In this document: piece by piece, positions 11,535 to 24,440 of the stretch
Position numbering within the stretch: position 1 is the stretch's first letter
Layout of the letters: every line of letters starts with the position of its first letter
From: Paralvinella palmiformis
Taxonomy: Eukaryota; Annelida; Polychaeta; Terebellida; Alvinellidae
NCBI GenBank assembly: GCA_025642065.1
Contig: JAODUP010000157.1
Location: 110,001-174,000, forward strand
Reading direction: 5' to 3'
DNA length: 64,000 nt
Position numbers and translations under genes: made by a program
The notes under the pieces: model-generated
What the model was told of the DNA's origin: nothing
Seen by the model: only the letters and a program-made list of their open reading frames with translations
Databases searched by the model: none

Positions 11535-13901
11535 TGTGGTACTTTAGTCGGTATACGATATGTGGTACTTTAGTCGGTATATGATAGGTGGTACTTTAGT
11601 CGGTATATGATATGTGGTACTTTAGTCGGTATACGATATGTGGTACTTTAGTCGGTATATGATATGTGGTACTTTAGTCGGTATACGATGTGTAATACTT
11701 TAGTGTGTATATGATGTGTGGTACTTTAGTCGGTATACGATGTGTAATACTTTAGTCTGTATATGATATGTGGTACTTTAGTCGGTATATGATGTGTGGT
11801 ACTTTAGTCGGTATACGATGTGTGGTACTTTAGTCAGTATACGATGTATTGTACTTTAGTCGGTATATGATATGTGGTACTTTAGTCTGTATATGGTAGG
11901 TGGTACTTTAGTCGGTATATGATGTGTGATACTTTAGTCGGTATATGGTAGGTGGTACTTTAGTCGGTATACGATGTGTGGTACTTTAGTATGTATATGA
12001 TATGTGGTACTTTAGTCTGTATATGATGTGTGGTACTTTAGTCGGTATATGATATGTGGTACTTTAGTCGGTATATGATATGTGGTACTTTAGTCGGTAT
12101 ACGATATGTGGTACTTTAGTCGGTATATGATATGTGGTACTTTAGTCGGTATACGATGTGTAATACTTTAGTCTGTATATGATATGTGGTACTTTAGTCG
12201 GTATACGATGTGTGGTATTTTAGTCGGTATATGATGTGTGGTACATTAGTCGGTATATGATGTGTGGTACTTTAGTCGGTATATAATGTGTGGTACTTTA
12301 GTCGGTATATGATATGTGGTACTTTAGTCTGTATATGATGTGTGGTACTTTAGTCTGTATATGATATGTGGTACTTTAGTTGGTATATGATGTGTGGTAC
12401 TTTAGTCGGTATACGATGTATGGTACTTTAGTCGGTATACGATGTGTGGTACATTAGTCGGTATATGACATGTGGTACTTTAGTCGGTATATGATGTGTG
12501 GTACTTTAGTCGGTATACGATGTGTAATACTTTAGTCTGTATATGATATGTGGTACTTTAGTCGGTATATGATGTGTGGTACTTTAGTCAGTATACGATG
12601 TATGGTACTTTAGTCGGTATATGATATGTGGTACCATAGTCGGCATACGATATGTGGTACTTTAGTCGGTATATGATATGTGGTACTTTAGTCTGTATAT
12701 GGTAGGTGGTACTTTAGTCGGTATATGATAGGTGGTACTTTAGTCGGTATATGATGTGTGGTACTTTAGTCGGTATATGATATGTGGTACTTTAGTCGGC
12801 ATACGATATGTGGTACTTTAGTCGGTATATGATATGTGATACTTTAGTCTGTATATGATGTGTGGTACTTTAGTCGGTATATGATATGTGGTACTTTAGT
12901 CTGTATATGATGTGTGGTACTTTAGTCGGTATATGATATGTGGTACTTTAGTCGGTATATGATATGTGGTACTTTAGTCGGTATACGATGTGTAATACTT
13001 TAGTCTGTATATGATATGTGGTACTTTAGTCGGTATACGATGTGTGGTACTTTAGTCGGTATACGATGTGTAATACTTTAGTCTGTATATGATATGTGGT
13101 ACTTTAGTCGGTATACGATGTGTGGTATTTTAGTCGGTATATGATGTGTGGTACATTAGTCGGTATATGATGTGTGGTACTTTAGTCGGTATATGACATG
13201 TGGTACTTTAGTCGGTATATAATGTGTGGTACTTTAGTCGGTATACGATGTGTAATACTTTAGTCTGTATATGATATGTGGTACTTTAGTCGGTATATGA
13301 TGTGTGGTACTTTAGTCAGTATACGATGTATGGTACTTTAGTCGGTATATGATATGTGGTACCATAGTCGGCATACGATATGTGGTACTTTAGTCGGTAT
13401 ATGATATGTGGTACTTTAGTCTGTATATGGTAGGTGGTACTTTAGTCGGTATATGATAGGTGGTACTTTAGTCGGTATATGATGTGTGGTACTTTAGTCG
13501 GTATATGATATGTGGTACTTTAGTCGGCATACGATATGTGGTACTTTAGTCGGTATATGATATGTGATACTTTAGTCTGTATATGATGTGTGGTACTTTA
13601 GTCGGTATACGATATGTGGTACTTTAGTCCGTACACGATGTGTGGTACTTTAGTCTGTATATGATGTGTGGTACTTTAGTCTGTATATGATGTGTGGTAC
13701 TTTAGTCGGTATATGATATGCGGTACTTTAGTCGGTATACGATGTGTGATATTTTAGTCGGTATACGATGTGTGGTATTTTAGTCGGTATATGATGTGTG
13801 GTACTTTAGTCGGTATATGATGTGTGGTACTTTAGTCGGTATACGATGTGTGGTATTTTAGTCGGTATATGATGTGTGGTACATTAGTCGGTATATGATG
13901 A
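11535..13901. repeat. 26-bp minisatellite, about 91 copies
   Basis: The unit is 26 bases (tgtggtactttagtcggt followed by atatgata), in register across 2.37 kb. Variants recur at a few positions: cgg/ctg/cag, tatac/tatat, gtac/gtaa, gat/ggt. Blocks of variants repeat at offsets of 728 bases (28 units; about 12,467-12,884 against 13,195-13,612) and 910 bases (35 units; about 12,141-12,280 against 13,051-13,190). No spacers and no coding capacity. Confidence 0.97.
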
Positions 13902-14008
13902 ATTAGCATGGTTGTGATAAATACAAGAATAAGCGGTATTTCACTTTTTAAAGCCAAATTTACAGAATTACTAAATATATTAATTATATATTTTGGAGGT
14001 TCTTTGTC

Positions 14009-14070
14009 CGCGCGCGCGCGCGCGCGTGTGTGTGTGTGTGCGTGCGTGTGCGTGAGAGAGAGAGAGAGTT
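14009..14070. repeat. Compound (CG)n(TG)n(GA)n microsatellite
   Basis: Starts with a (CG)8 run, then TG and GA tracts. Alternating purine-pyrimidine DNA of this type favours Z-DNA. Confidence 0.95.
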
Positions 14071-14144
14071 CCGGTATACCTATCATAATAGTTATAATAA
14101 TTTCAAAGTTAAAATGTTGATTCCTAAACATTCTCCGTTTGTTG

Positions 14145-14312
14145 TTGGATGGTTTGGCCTCGGCACGAGCATGGCCATATCAGTAACACATGGCCGCAGT
14201 ACCACTCCTGAGTGAATTGTCCCACAAAGACAGCTGTGAACCGGATTCGAAACCAAAACCTTAATATTTGCAGCGCAGCGCTTTAACCATTGGACTATCG
14301 GAATGCCCTTAA
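14145..14312 (-). mobile_element. tRNA-like repeat (fourth type)
   Basis: The minus strand reads gggcattccgatagtccaat, ggttaaagcgctgcg (A box), ggtttcgaatccgg (B box), then cagctgtctttgtgggaca. The shared post-B-box tgtgggac links it to the 2.4-kb repeat. Confidence 0.5.
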
Positions 14313-15810
14313 TACATTCGTTTCGTTGATAATTGTCTCTTAATGTTCGACCACATTACAAGCAAATTACCACCTTCTTTTAACGGGATAGTCCATTGAC
14401 CTAAATATAAAACTAGACCGAGCAGTCAGTAGCGTTTGAATTGGCCGCCATGACCAAACAGCTCTGACTTCCGGCAAGGGGAAAAGCAGCGTTGAAGTGG
14501 CTGCGCTACGAGTTTTGAAGCTACGAATACGGACATTTATTGTGATGTGTGTATTATAATTTTGTGTGTGCAGACAATCTGTATTATTCCTCTCCTATTA
14601 TATCCCATGAAATATGTAAAAGTCGTTTTATTCAAGTCCGTAGATCTAGTTTAGTTGGCATCAAACGCCAGAGATAGGCCGGGGGTTGTCGTACAGGCTA
14701 AATAAAATAACAGTTGAGCTTAATTTCCCGCCAAAAAAGCCGCTTTAACAGCTATTTTAAATGTGTTCCTTATACTTATCGATGACAATACATCCCGTCT
14801 GTATTACGTCCACGCACACGGCTTATTCAACCAGCGATACAACAATAATTCACCACGTTTATAAACCTGATTTTTCCAGTCTGCGTTCCTATTTCCTCTA
14901 CCGGAAGTTGGGACCTGTTTGCCATCAAATCGCCGGCCGTGTTCGGTCTAGTTTTCTTTTAGGTCAATGGAATAGTCATTAAAATCCGTGACGGAGCAAA
15001 TATGTGCACAACGATACAGTCATTTCGTACCCTTCGGTGTCATTCAGCCTTTCTGCACATCGACCCTCTCACTATCCTATTGCTACATCATTATTACGTT
15101 CTAATTGTACAGCGTTGTTCTATTTTATGTCATTAATATTTAAATGATAATTTCGTTGCCTTCTAGCGTAATATCAGCAATATACAGATATATATATAAT
15201 ATATTCGCATATTTATGTAACTGTATAGACGTACTGCTACGATCGATATACTTTGTACTATCTATCGCTCAGAACATCTCGGCCCTACCTGTTCGTACTA
15301 CTTCCCTGGAAACTGGGGGGTGGGGGTGGGGGTGGGGTATGATAGTTTCACCACTCATTGAAGGGACAATACTGTAAGAAAGTGTTTATTCTAATGTAAT
15401 GGGACTAAATGGAAGAACAAATTAATTGTTTCTGAAAGAGGAATGCCAAGAGTTGGAGCTTATTGAGACAAAGAGAAAGGAAGATGATGAGACGCTGCGA
15501 ATATAGGGATGAGAAGAATGAACAAGGAGGACGAGGGAGGGAAGCCTGATGGAAGATAGAAGCGGGGAGGGCGATAATCTGGGAAAGAGAAGAGAAAGGC
15601 AGATGTTGTACTGCGATTAAAATAAAGTCATAATTCAGCCGATAGGCCGAAGATTTGTCATCCACTGTGGACGAGGGACGGACTGTCTATTTAGCGAGGC
15701 CTAGCAGGTTAAACAGGTCGCAATAATCTTAAGCGTGGATGCATGTTATAATGTTTATAATTCGCTTGTTATAAGTTGTCACAATAAACATATTAAAAAT
15801 ACACAAACGT
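14313..15810. other. Intergenic, no gene recognised
   Basis: No homology seen. It contains a G-quadruplex motif (15315-15338) and a purine-rich plus-strand segment at 15410-15600. Confidence 0.5.
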
Positions 15811-15813
15811 TTT

Positions 15814-15860
15814 CTTGTTGTTGTTGTTGTCGTCGTCGTTGTTGTTGTTGTTGTTGTTGT
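15814..15860. repeat. (TTG)n/(TCG)n microsatellite
   Basis: TTG units interrupted by four TCG units. Confidence 0.95.
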
Positions 15861-16994
15861 GGGGAAATTAAACTTAATTCGTGTTCAACGTTAGTGTTTC
15901 ATACCATCAACGACGGTTGTAAATGTTCATGATATAAAAATATCCTATTTATTAGATATCGCGTCTTTGCCTTCGAAAATGTCATTTCACAGATACGGGC
16001 ATGGGCGAGTTTCGCGAAATTATGTTTGGTTTTTGTCTTTTTATTTTTTAACAATTAGATATTTTTACCCTACATCAAAATCGTAAGTGAGTTTAGTCGG
16101 CGTAGCCCCATCACTCAGTATATACATCAACAATCCCGCGAAAGGGCACAATTGTTCGCTCTTAAACTGTAACGAACCATAACCGATCACGTTCGAACAT
16201 TGACTGATTACCTCAAATTATGACCGAGTACAGTAGCGGGTGATCGTTGGATAATTGGCAGGAATCTGTACGAAGAAGGTCTTCAAAACGGGAACCTCTT
16301 CCATTCCTCATGACCGGGTACTCTTTTGCAATTGAGCAGCCGACAACGGGCTAGCCGTTTATTGAAAATGTAGGGCGTTTTGGGGGAGGAATTATACAAT
16401 CTTCCACCTACGCCGTCGCAGCGAATCCATCGAGTACTATTAGATCTAACCCGATCAGGGCGGACCACGGCCGCCAATAATTGATGTGATTATTCCAAAC
16501 AAACGCAATTATCGGTTATGTCGAAGGGCACGGAAATTACCACCAAAAGGCAAAATATTTCGAACCTCGTCCAAATGACTCTTCGTGGTTTTGTTATTTT
16601 CTACGCCAACTTGCAAAATGGCATCGCGACGGGTTTTTTTTTTTTTCTAACGAGAGTTCTTTACGCAAATGTCGCTATAAATTAGTTCGTTTTCGCGACT
16701 TCGTTCGATTCCCGGACGATAAACACCCTCAAATGTATTACCAGCGCATTTTTTGTCTTAACCGAACCTGTCAAATGTGAATTATTCTTTATCGTCCTAC
16801 GCACCAGCCCGAAACACGCAACAATTAGATTAGCAACAATACGGCTTACTTTAGCTTCGTAGACGAAGAATTCCCGGATGTTGAGGCGCCGTTATAAACT
16901 CCAATAAATAATTCACGCGAGGACCCTAGCTCTTGGCTATATACGATATAAGGAGACCGTTTCACGCAGAGGTCGGTAGATGCTGTACGCTTTC

Positions 16995-17338
16995 GTGAGT
17001 GAGTGAATGAGTGAGCGAGTGAGTGAGTTAGTGACTGAGTGAGTGAGTGAGTCAGTGAGTGAGTGAGTCAGTGAGTGAGTGAGTCAGTCAGTGTCAGTCA
17101 GTCAGTCAGTCAGTCAGTCAGTCAGTGAGCAATCAAATGAGTTAGTAAGTGAGTGAGTGAGTGCTTGATTGCTTATTTGCTTGATTGTGTGATTGATTGA
17201 CTGATTAATTGAGTGAGTGAGTGAGTGAGTGAGTGAGTGAGTGAGTGAGTGAGTGAGTGAGTGAGTGAGTGAGTGAGTGAGTGAGTGAGTGAGTGAGTGA
17301 GTGAGTGAGTGAGTGAGTGAGTGAGTGAGTGGTGAGTG
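16995..17338. repeat. (GTGA)n/(GTCA)n microsatellite
   Basis: About 340 bases of GTGA with GTCA and degenerate ttgatt blocks, then a pure GTGA tract from about 17,208. It ends ggtgagtga, as the pure tract near 352 also does. Confidence 0.97.
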
Positions 17339-18136
17339 AAGCGCTCACAGTTGCATCACGGGATAACTCCTGTCATATTCAAGACAGTATATTTTAATAT
17401 TTTATAACAAACATAATCAGTAAGACTATGGTTTAATATGTGACTTCATTCAAATATTCATGGCAACGCGTCACCACCCCACCCCCCCAACCCCCGGCCC
17501 TGTACCCTACCATATTCAAGTAATAAAAGGGTAAAGTACTCCCAAGATGCATTCGTGCTGGGCCTATTAAGTGATGTTTATGTCAATTTATCGACAAATC
17601 TCTACATTAGTGTCAGTCAATTCTTTTCGCGTTTTATTCGCCTTTCTTAAACCGAACAAATTAATTGATCGCCAATAAATTGTCGATTATTTCCCCGACT
17701 CGTAATTAACAGAGTTTAAACATCGTGCTCCCGACTACATCCTTGCACAACTAGTTCCCGAATGTTAACTCCAACAGGGTCGAAATCTGAAAAGCCATTC
17801 TTTGGTCACGAATCTCAGATAAGATCACTAAAAGGCGTTTGTAGTTTTGACAGTAGAGATCAGTACCAAAACCAAAGGACTGTGGACAATAAGTACGGAT
17901 TATGTATAAGTCGATGGCGGAAAGTCGATGAGCAATCGATCTAGAACTAATATTGAACTCAATCTTTTAACACTGCTACCGATACTTAATAAATATGTTG
18001 TCCAGAAGTAACGGTTCGCTTAATTAAATATTATTATCTCGTTGACAGTTTCGCCAATTTTTAGCAAACGCCTAAATAACGCTATTTGAAGTACCCGAAA
18101 CCCTCAAATTTGTGGGGCCCTAATATGAAAGAATTA

Positions 18137-18137
<1 letters not shown>

Positions 18138-18187
<50 letters not shown>

Positions 18188-18195
18188 CACACACA

Positions 18196-18236
<41 letters not shown>
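18138..18236. repeat. (CA)n(TA)n microsatellite
   Basis: A CA tract with one GC interruption, then TA. Confidence 0.97.
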
Positions 18237-18237
<1 letters not shown>

Positions 18238-19559
18238 GGTTCTATCACTTCTTTTAAGGTTATATATCCACACTTTAGTACGTATACTGAGACACGACAA
18301 ATTACAAAATAAAAAAATTGCCAATTCTTGGCTTAATTCCATCTTCCATCATCCCAATATTATATAAATGATGGATTATTGTCCGTGTCTTTTTCATCCA
18401 ATGCTAAAACACGTTGACGCATGCGCGACGCCCACTTAGTCGGTCGCCAGTGTCAAATACTGACATTAGATGGCGTCTCAATTGTTGCGTGTACCAACTA
18501 AAATAAACAACGTTTGCCCGGTTACGAGTGAGGAGGTTCTAACTTCCGGAGTCTTTATGGGTGTGTGTCTGTTCACCTGCGAGATAGACGTCGATGACGT
18601 CTTAATGGTGGATGCCCGGATGCTTAAATCTTCCCCGAAGACGCCATCAGTTGAATAACAACATTCGTAGCTTTGTAATTATCTACGTAATTAGAGGACG
18701 ATTCGGTGAAGTACGGACGGCGTTAGGCTTAAATGTTAACATAAATAATCTCTCTTTTTCTCTGAGATAGAGTCTTTCTCTTCCTCCCCTCCCCCCTCTC
18801 TGTGCGTGTGTGTGCTTTAGCAGGATGCTAAAATAATTTTAAGCCATCACCGTGTTAAACACACCTATAAGCGTGTTTTTTTTGGTGGCTTAAGGTTTGG
18901 TGCTTGTGTGTGTTTTACCAACTTTAAAGCGGTAGAATAAGTGTTATATTTCTTTTCAACAAACAAGTCCGCAAAGTGCCAGTTATAATAAGCGTATCGG
19001 ATAATATTTTGAAATGTTTTCCATTAAAAACAATTAAAATAAAACAAAATAAATTCGAGTAATACGAAACTAAATGAAAACAATTAGTTACTCTGGAGAA
19101 CTTGCTACTGAAAAATTAGCTATATCTTAAATAGAAAACTGTAAAACTATAAAACGATGTAAATATAAGAAAGAATATCTAATTTCTATATGTATTAAAA
19201 TATTAATATAAATATTTTTAAAATATTAACATAAATAATTGTACTAATACTATACTTTAAATATTAGCAAAGATTCGATGTTACCACTCAAACCTAAAAG
19301 AGATACTAGTTTTGTTTTGAAATATTTGACCGGTTGGTGGACATTAGTTGTGCATTTCGTCAAAATACGGTTATTTTAGCACAAAACAAATACCGTAACA
19401 CGTTTTTTAACAGATTGTGTAGTAAGTATTACTGCTGATAGCTTTAATCTATAAATAATCCTCTACCTACATTTGGTATACGTGATGCTGAAAGTCTTTA
19501 TATCATAACGTTGGCATGTAGTATTTATTATTTAGGCTTTTGTGATGACGATGGTGAGT

Positions 19560-19732
19560 GTTTTACGGCCACTTTTGTGCACATGGTAAGCTAAATGGGC
19601 CGAGCGACATCCAGAGGTAATGAAGCGATGTCAAAGATGAAACAACCTTCAGATATGCCCGCGCCGAGATTTGAACACGGGTGGTAGTGATCTGTGGTCC
19701 AACACGCTACCGTTAGACCACGGAGGCGCCCC
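19560..19732 (-). mobile_element. tRNA-derived SINE, subtype A, full length
   Basis: A well-preserved complete copy on the minus strand from ggggcgcctccgtggtctaa through ggtagcgtgttggaccacag, the B box and the whole tail to gtggccgtaaaa. Confidence 0.85.
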
Positions 19733-20233
19733 GCTAGATGAATTGTGGGCTCTTTTGTATTAAGACACCGCAACTTTGTGTCTTCAATATTCGTAACATT
19801 TTAACGACGTTCTTCTCTAGAAGAAATAAATATATTCCGATGTGGTCAGCACTATGAACTATTACGGATATATCGGTGCTAATTTATTCAATTATAAACC
19901 CATGTAATTTGAGATCTAGATAATCACTTTAAGCCATAACCAGTAACTGGAATTAAACACCAGAAGAATAGCTTATAAATCACATCCTCCAAAAGAAATG
20001 TAACAAGATAAGATGACAAGATGACATCAGGTACTTTAATAACCAATAAAGGCAGTTTGATTTCCGGTATTCATATCTACATAACAATGACCCTTATGAT
20101 GTTACATTGTTATAAATGGTGAAATACAATATGTTATAATTAAAATTATTATTAAATTATACCTCAATGAGTGATATCAATTGAAGCGTATCAGAGGACG
20201 GCTTACTGGATATAGCATTATATAATTCTTCAA

Positions 20234-20288
20234 TTATTATTATTATTATTATTATTATTATCATCATCATCATTATTATTATTATTAC

Positions 20289-20320
<32 letters not shown>
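20234..20320. repeat. (ATT)n(ATC)n(TAG)n microsatellite
   Basis: Three trinucleotide motifs in succession. Confidence 0.96.
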
Positions 20321-20946
20321 TGAAAGTGTGTTAATAATCTTTGTCTTACAATGAGATGATAAACAAACTGACCAGGTAAAGTGATATTAAGTTTGATTTG
20401 CTGCAAAATTAACCTAAAACGATGCGTGGGTGTGCGCAGGCGCGAAGACATGGACACAAGTTTTCCGGATAACTGTAATTATGACTTTCAAACAAATCTT
20501 CCGCATCTCATAGCAGATTTCTCGGTAATAACGTATCATAACATAACCGTGTCTGTCGTGTATTTAAACCTTGTTGTTTATTATTTATGAAACATTAAAG
20601 ATATTTGAGCAGGTTTCTGAATTGCACACGTTCTTTTTATTAACTTCTCAATGTGCATATCTATCTCATGAATATGTTTTATGTAAATTCACCATCGTTG
20701 TTTAAAACCTTGACCTATGTATAGGTATTTTAGCGCAATAGACCCAGGAAACGTTCATGAATATGCATATCCATAAACCAGCCATGCTTGTGATGCTGGA
20801 AGACGTTTATTTGATTGGCATCAGGACGCAGTTAGGGGGATGATATGGATGTGTAGTATGGGGAAATATAGACAAATTAAGATCGTTGTTATACATTTTG
20901 TGTGTGACCGTATATTGTCAACGATTTATTCACTTTGTAAAGAAAT

Positions 20947-20949
<3 letters not shown>

Positions 20950-21032
<83 letters not shown>
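20950..21032. repeat. (TA)n microsatellite
   Basis: About 41 TA units. Confidence 0.97.
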
Positions 21033-21035
<3 letters not shown>

Positions 21036-21730
21036 ACAACGTTTGTAATATGATAATATGTCCGATAAACGAGAATGTCGGAATATCGGGCCCGTGAAAT
21101 AACGGTAGTCTGTGTCACATATTTTTAAACCATAAAGATATATCTCCGTATTTAAATCAAAATTCAATAACCGTGAGCAAGATGCGTAATGGCATTGAAG
21201 CCATTGATCATTTTGATATTTGTTAATTACAGACATTATAAAGAAATACTTGTGTCACTTTGTCCATCAGATTAACTCCTGATCTGCCCATTGGAACGAT
21301 CCCACATTTGTGTTTGTAATTAGTCATGAATAATTATGATTGGCTATTATGTAGCTACAGGCAATGGAAGCATCTTGTGTGGGTGTGTATAGTCGCGGAT
21401 GATTGTAATTGGTTACGATATAGCAATTATCGTGTGTGGGCAGTTTAATGAACCATTACTGACAACATGTTGGTGTGTCTTGCATGACTGAACTAGCGAA
21501 AATATTTGGCAACATTTTCGTGTTGTCGGATTATCGAGGTTATTCTACATTGAAATGTCACATTCCGTTGGCGAAATGACGTGTCGGGGTCGGAACACGG
21601 AACACGATTTTGTCGGATAAAAGAGTCATTTATAATGGAGCTAAATCTGTCACAGGCAATAATGTGTCGGATGGTGGATTTGTCGGATAAACAAAGTCCA
21701 GATTAACGGATTCTGACTGTATATATAAAT

Positions 21731-21822
21731 CGCGTTTGGCCACAGATCTATAGCACCTGGATTCAAACCCCGGCCGGTCTATGTCAGAAGGGTGTTTCTT
21801 CTTTCACTTCCGGCCCATTTTG
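21731..21822 (+). mobile_element. tRNA-derived SINE, subtype B, truncated
   Basis: Carries the subtype B head half (ttggccacagatctatagca, B box gattcaaaccccg, ggccggtctatgtcagaagg) and only the start of the shared tail. Confidence 0.75.
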
Positions 21823-22337
21823 CTAATACGATTCCAGTTTTGGATGGTAAAGATCTATTGTGATTATAGGAAAGTTACACGGATAGGAATGATAAAATAC
21901 CAACAGCCTGATCCCTTATTTAACCTCTTATGGGGTTATCTAGTTAACAGTAATTTTCAATAACCATATTTTAGCTTGGGTTTCACGTTCTCATTGAGTA
22001 ATTGCCAATCCGAATATCGGATAAGTCTGCCACCTGTTGACTAGTATATTAATCAGATATTAGAAAATAATAAAAAAAAATGCATATCGAAAGTCGCAGC
22101 TTTTATAATAGTTGTTGTTAAAATAAATGTGCTATGCGCTGATTGGCTAATGTGCTGATTGGCTAATGTGCTGATTTGATAGCAGCTGATTGGCTATAAC
22201 CTCTAAACTAACTAAAATAAAAGTTTAGTTACGTCAGTCACGTGCCGATTAGTGAATTAAGCAGTTAATTGAATAAAAAGGCAAAAACTAAAATTAATTG
22301 TCATAAGTTGTGTTATCGGTGTGTTATTTTTTATGTG

Positions 22338-22575
22338 AGCTCCGGTGGTCTAGTGGTTAAGCATCTTGCACTTTGTGCCAAGGGTCACAGGTTCGATTTC
22401 ATCAAAGGGTCGAAACTTTTCCAGGGATTATTTTCTCAGCTCACACCATCGTGGATGGCTGACCACGTTAAATGGCTTTGCCGTCTCCAAGGAATTGATT
22501 TTAAAAGGGGGACGTTAATGACTACTCCTCTATGAATGGTAGATAAGGAGATGTGAAGACCCATTCAATAAAAGG
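22338..22575 (+). mobile_element. Third tRNA-derived SINE type
   Basis: gctccggtggtctagtggtt (A box) and cacaggttcgatttc (B box) precede a body unlike the main family. The body includes ctgaccacgttaaatggctt and ends gacccattcaataaaaggg. Confidence 0.55.
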
Positions 22576-23606
22576 GACCACACTCGAAATAAGTGCATGT
22601 ATTTTCTTGTGCTATTCCGGTTTCATGATCATAGATCAGGAAACGAACGAAAGAAAATCATTCAATTTTATCATGTGCTTGATTATCAATAAATAAAATG
22701 AAGACTGGTTTAATCTACGAAGGCTTACGATGCAACGCATTTCGTCTGGATCGGTTTATTAGTGTATTCGAATATCGTATAAAAGTCATTAATATAGGCC
22801 TATATTTTATGCGGTATATGAATCTGTCTCTGATATTTGTGTAATTCGTAAAAAATTATATTGCTTAATTTTGCTGTGAATTTTAATTAAAATAATTTAT
22901 GTTGAGTTTTATTGTCAGGACCCCAATGGAAATAAGTGTTTCACTCTCTTGTGCTATCCTGGTATTTTAATGTATCTCTATATTTTAGTATCATTATATT
23001 TGTTTACATTAGTGTCCAAAATGAATCAAATAAAAAAAATTGCTCTTGAAAAGCATCACTGCTGTATTAATACCGCATGCATTCGCTAGATGGCACTAGT
23101 CGATGTTTAGTTTACATGATATTTGTAGTCACATGGCTTATTTAGGGCGTGCTTAATTAAGCTATTTGTTTATATTGAATGTGGGATTCTTGAATGTTGT
23201 CTCCACACCCAGTAACGGGTAAGATAATGATTTAATTTTAATTTATACATGTGATACGTCTAATCCAGAGTACGAGTAGGTCATTTAGTGTTTTTTGATG
23301 AGCGATAATATATGAATTTCAGCGATGATGTAGTCTAGCCTAGTGATCACTCGACTAGACTGTACACTGTCACGTGTACAGTCTCAGTCTGCAGATCTAC
23401 TACATCTACTCTACTTACTAATACTAGACTAGTATGATTGAGTGATCACTGTAGTAGTACCAGAGTGATCACTCAACTAGACTAGTTGAGTTATATATAT
23501 ATATAAGACGAGTTACGGAGCTGTGTATTTCTAGCCCAGTTTTGAGTTTGATATGATAATTCTGACAAATGTGCTGGGTTGATAACTTGCTTGATTGATT
23601 TTATTT

Positions 23607-23640
23607 GATGTTTTACGGCCACTTTGGTAGGCTAAATTAC
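23607..23640 (-). mobile_element. SINE tail fragment
   Basis: Only the last part of the shared tail remains (minus strand: tagcctaccaaagtggccgt). Confidence 0.55.
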
Positions 23641-23904
23641 ATGGCCGGAAATATCGGTTGCCCAGCCACTCGAGGCAAGTAATTTTTATACCGGGCTAGT
23701 AGTTCTATTGATCGCCAATCACTTACCAGCTCGCACAGTTCCCTTTTTGAGGTGAAAATTCCCCAAATATGTGTGTGCATATGCCTTATGAGCAAATCAA
23801 CCAAATTAATAGTTTTTCCTGCTGCATTCCTATAATTATAATCTGCAATACAATGGTGGCTGTGAGTGCCAGCTACGCCTAAAGCCGAGATTACACATAT
23901 GTGA

Positions 23905-24440
23905 ATGCATGTGTTTCGGCAGACCGCTCTCACCTTCTTACATATTTTTCTTGTGAAAGCCTGTCTGGACACTCGAATTGGATGGTTGAATCCAGAATTT
24001 TATGACCAGATCATAAAATTCTGGATTCAGTTGTCCGATCTGATACATACGCAGCCGCATATAGATCTATAGAATCACGCTTGTACATTTACATGTTTTC
24101 CATTCTTTGTCGTATTTGCATACCATGTATGGAATCTCATATTAAAACCGAGATTCTATATACGCATTGCACAACATTGCAGTAGCATATGTGACGTGCC
24201 AGTATCCATTTGTTTCGGACACTCCTCTCACTTTGTTTGGGACCTATTTTTCTTGGGAAAGCCTGCCTGGACACTCAAATTGGAAAGTTGAATTCAGAAT
24301 GTTATGACCCAGCTCAAACCATTCGCATTTGCAGCAATCGCTAGTTGGAGTGGTCTGTTCTGTCACATTCGGAAATCACATACGCAGTTGAGCATATGGA
24401 ATCACGCTCGTACATTTACATGTTTTCCATTTAAATGGTG
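23905..24440. repeat. Diverged tandem duplication, about 300-bp unit
   Basis: 23,915-23,998 (gaaagcctgtctggacactc, ccagaattttatgac) recurs at 24,215-24,306 with about 80-85% identity. The following atcacgcttgtacatttaca block at about 24,075 recurs at 24,403. The first copy carries an added inverted repeat. Confidence 0.8.
23987..24029. repeat. Perfect 19-bp inverted repeat, 5-base loop
   Basis: tgaatccagaattttatga, the loop ccaga, then its exact reverse complement. Confidence 0.95.

Noticed and set aside
11535..13901. CRISPR-like regular repeat array
   Set aside because: The 26-base units are directly abutting with no unique spacers and the genome is eukaryotic; it is a minisatellite.
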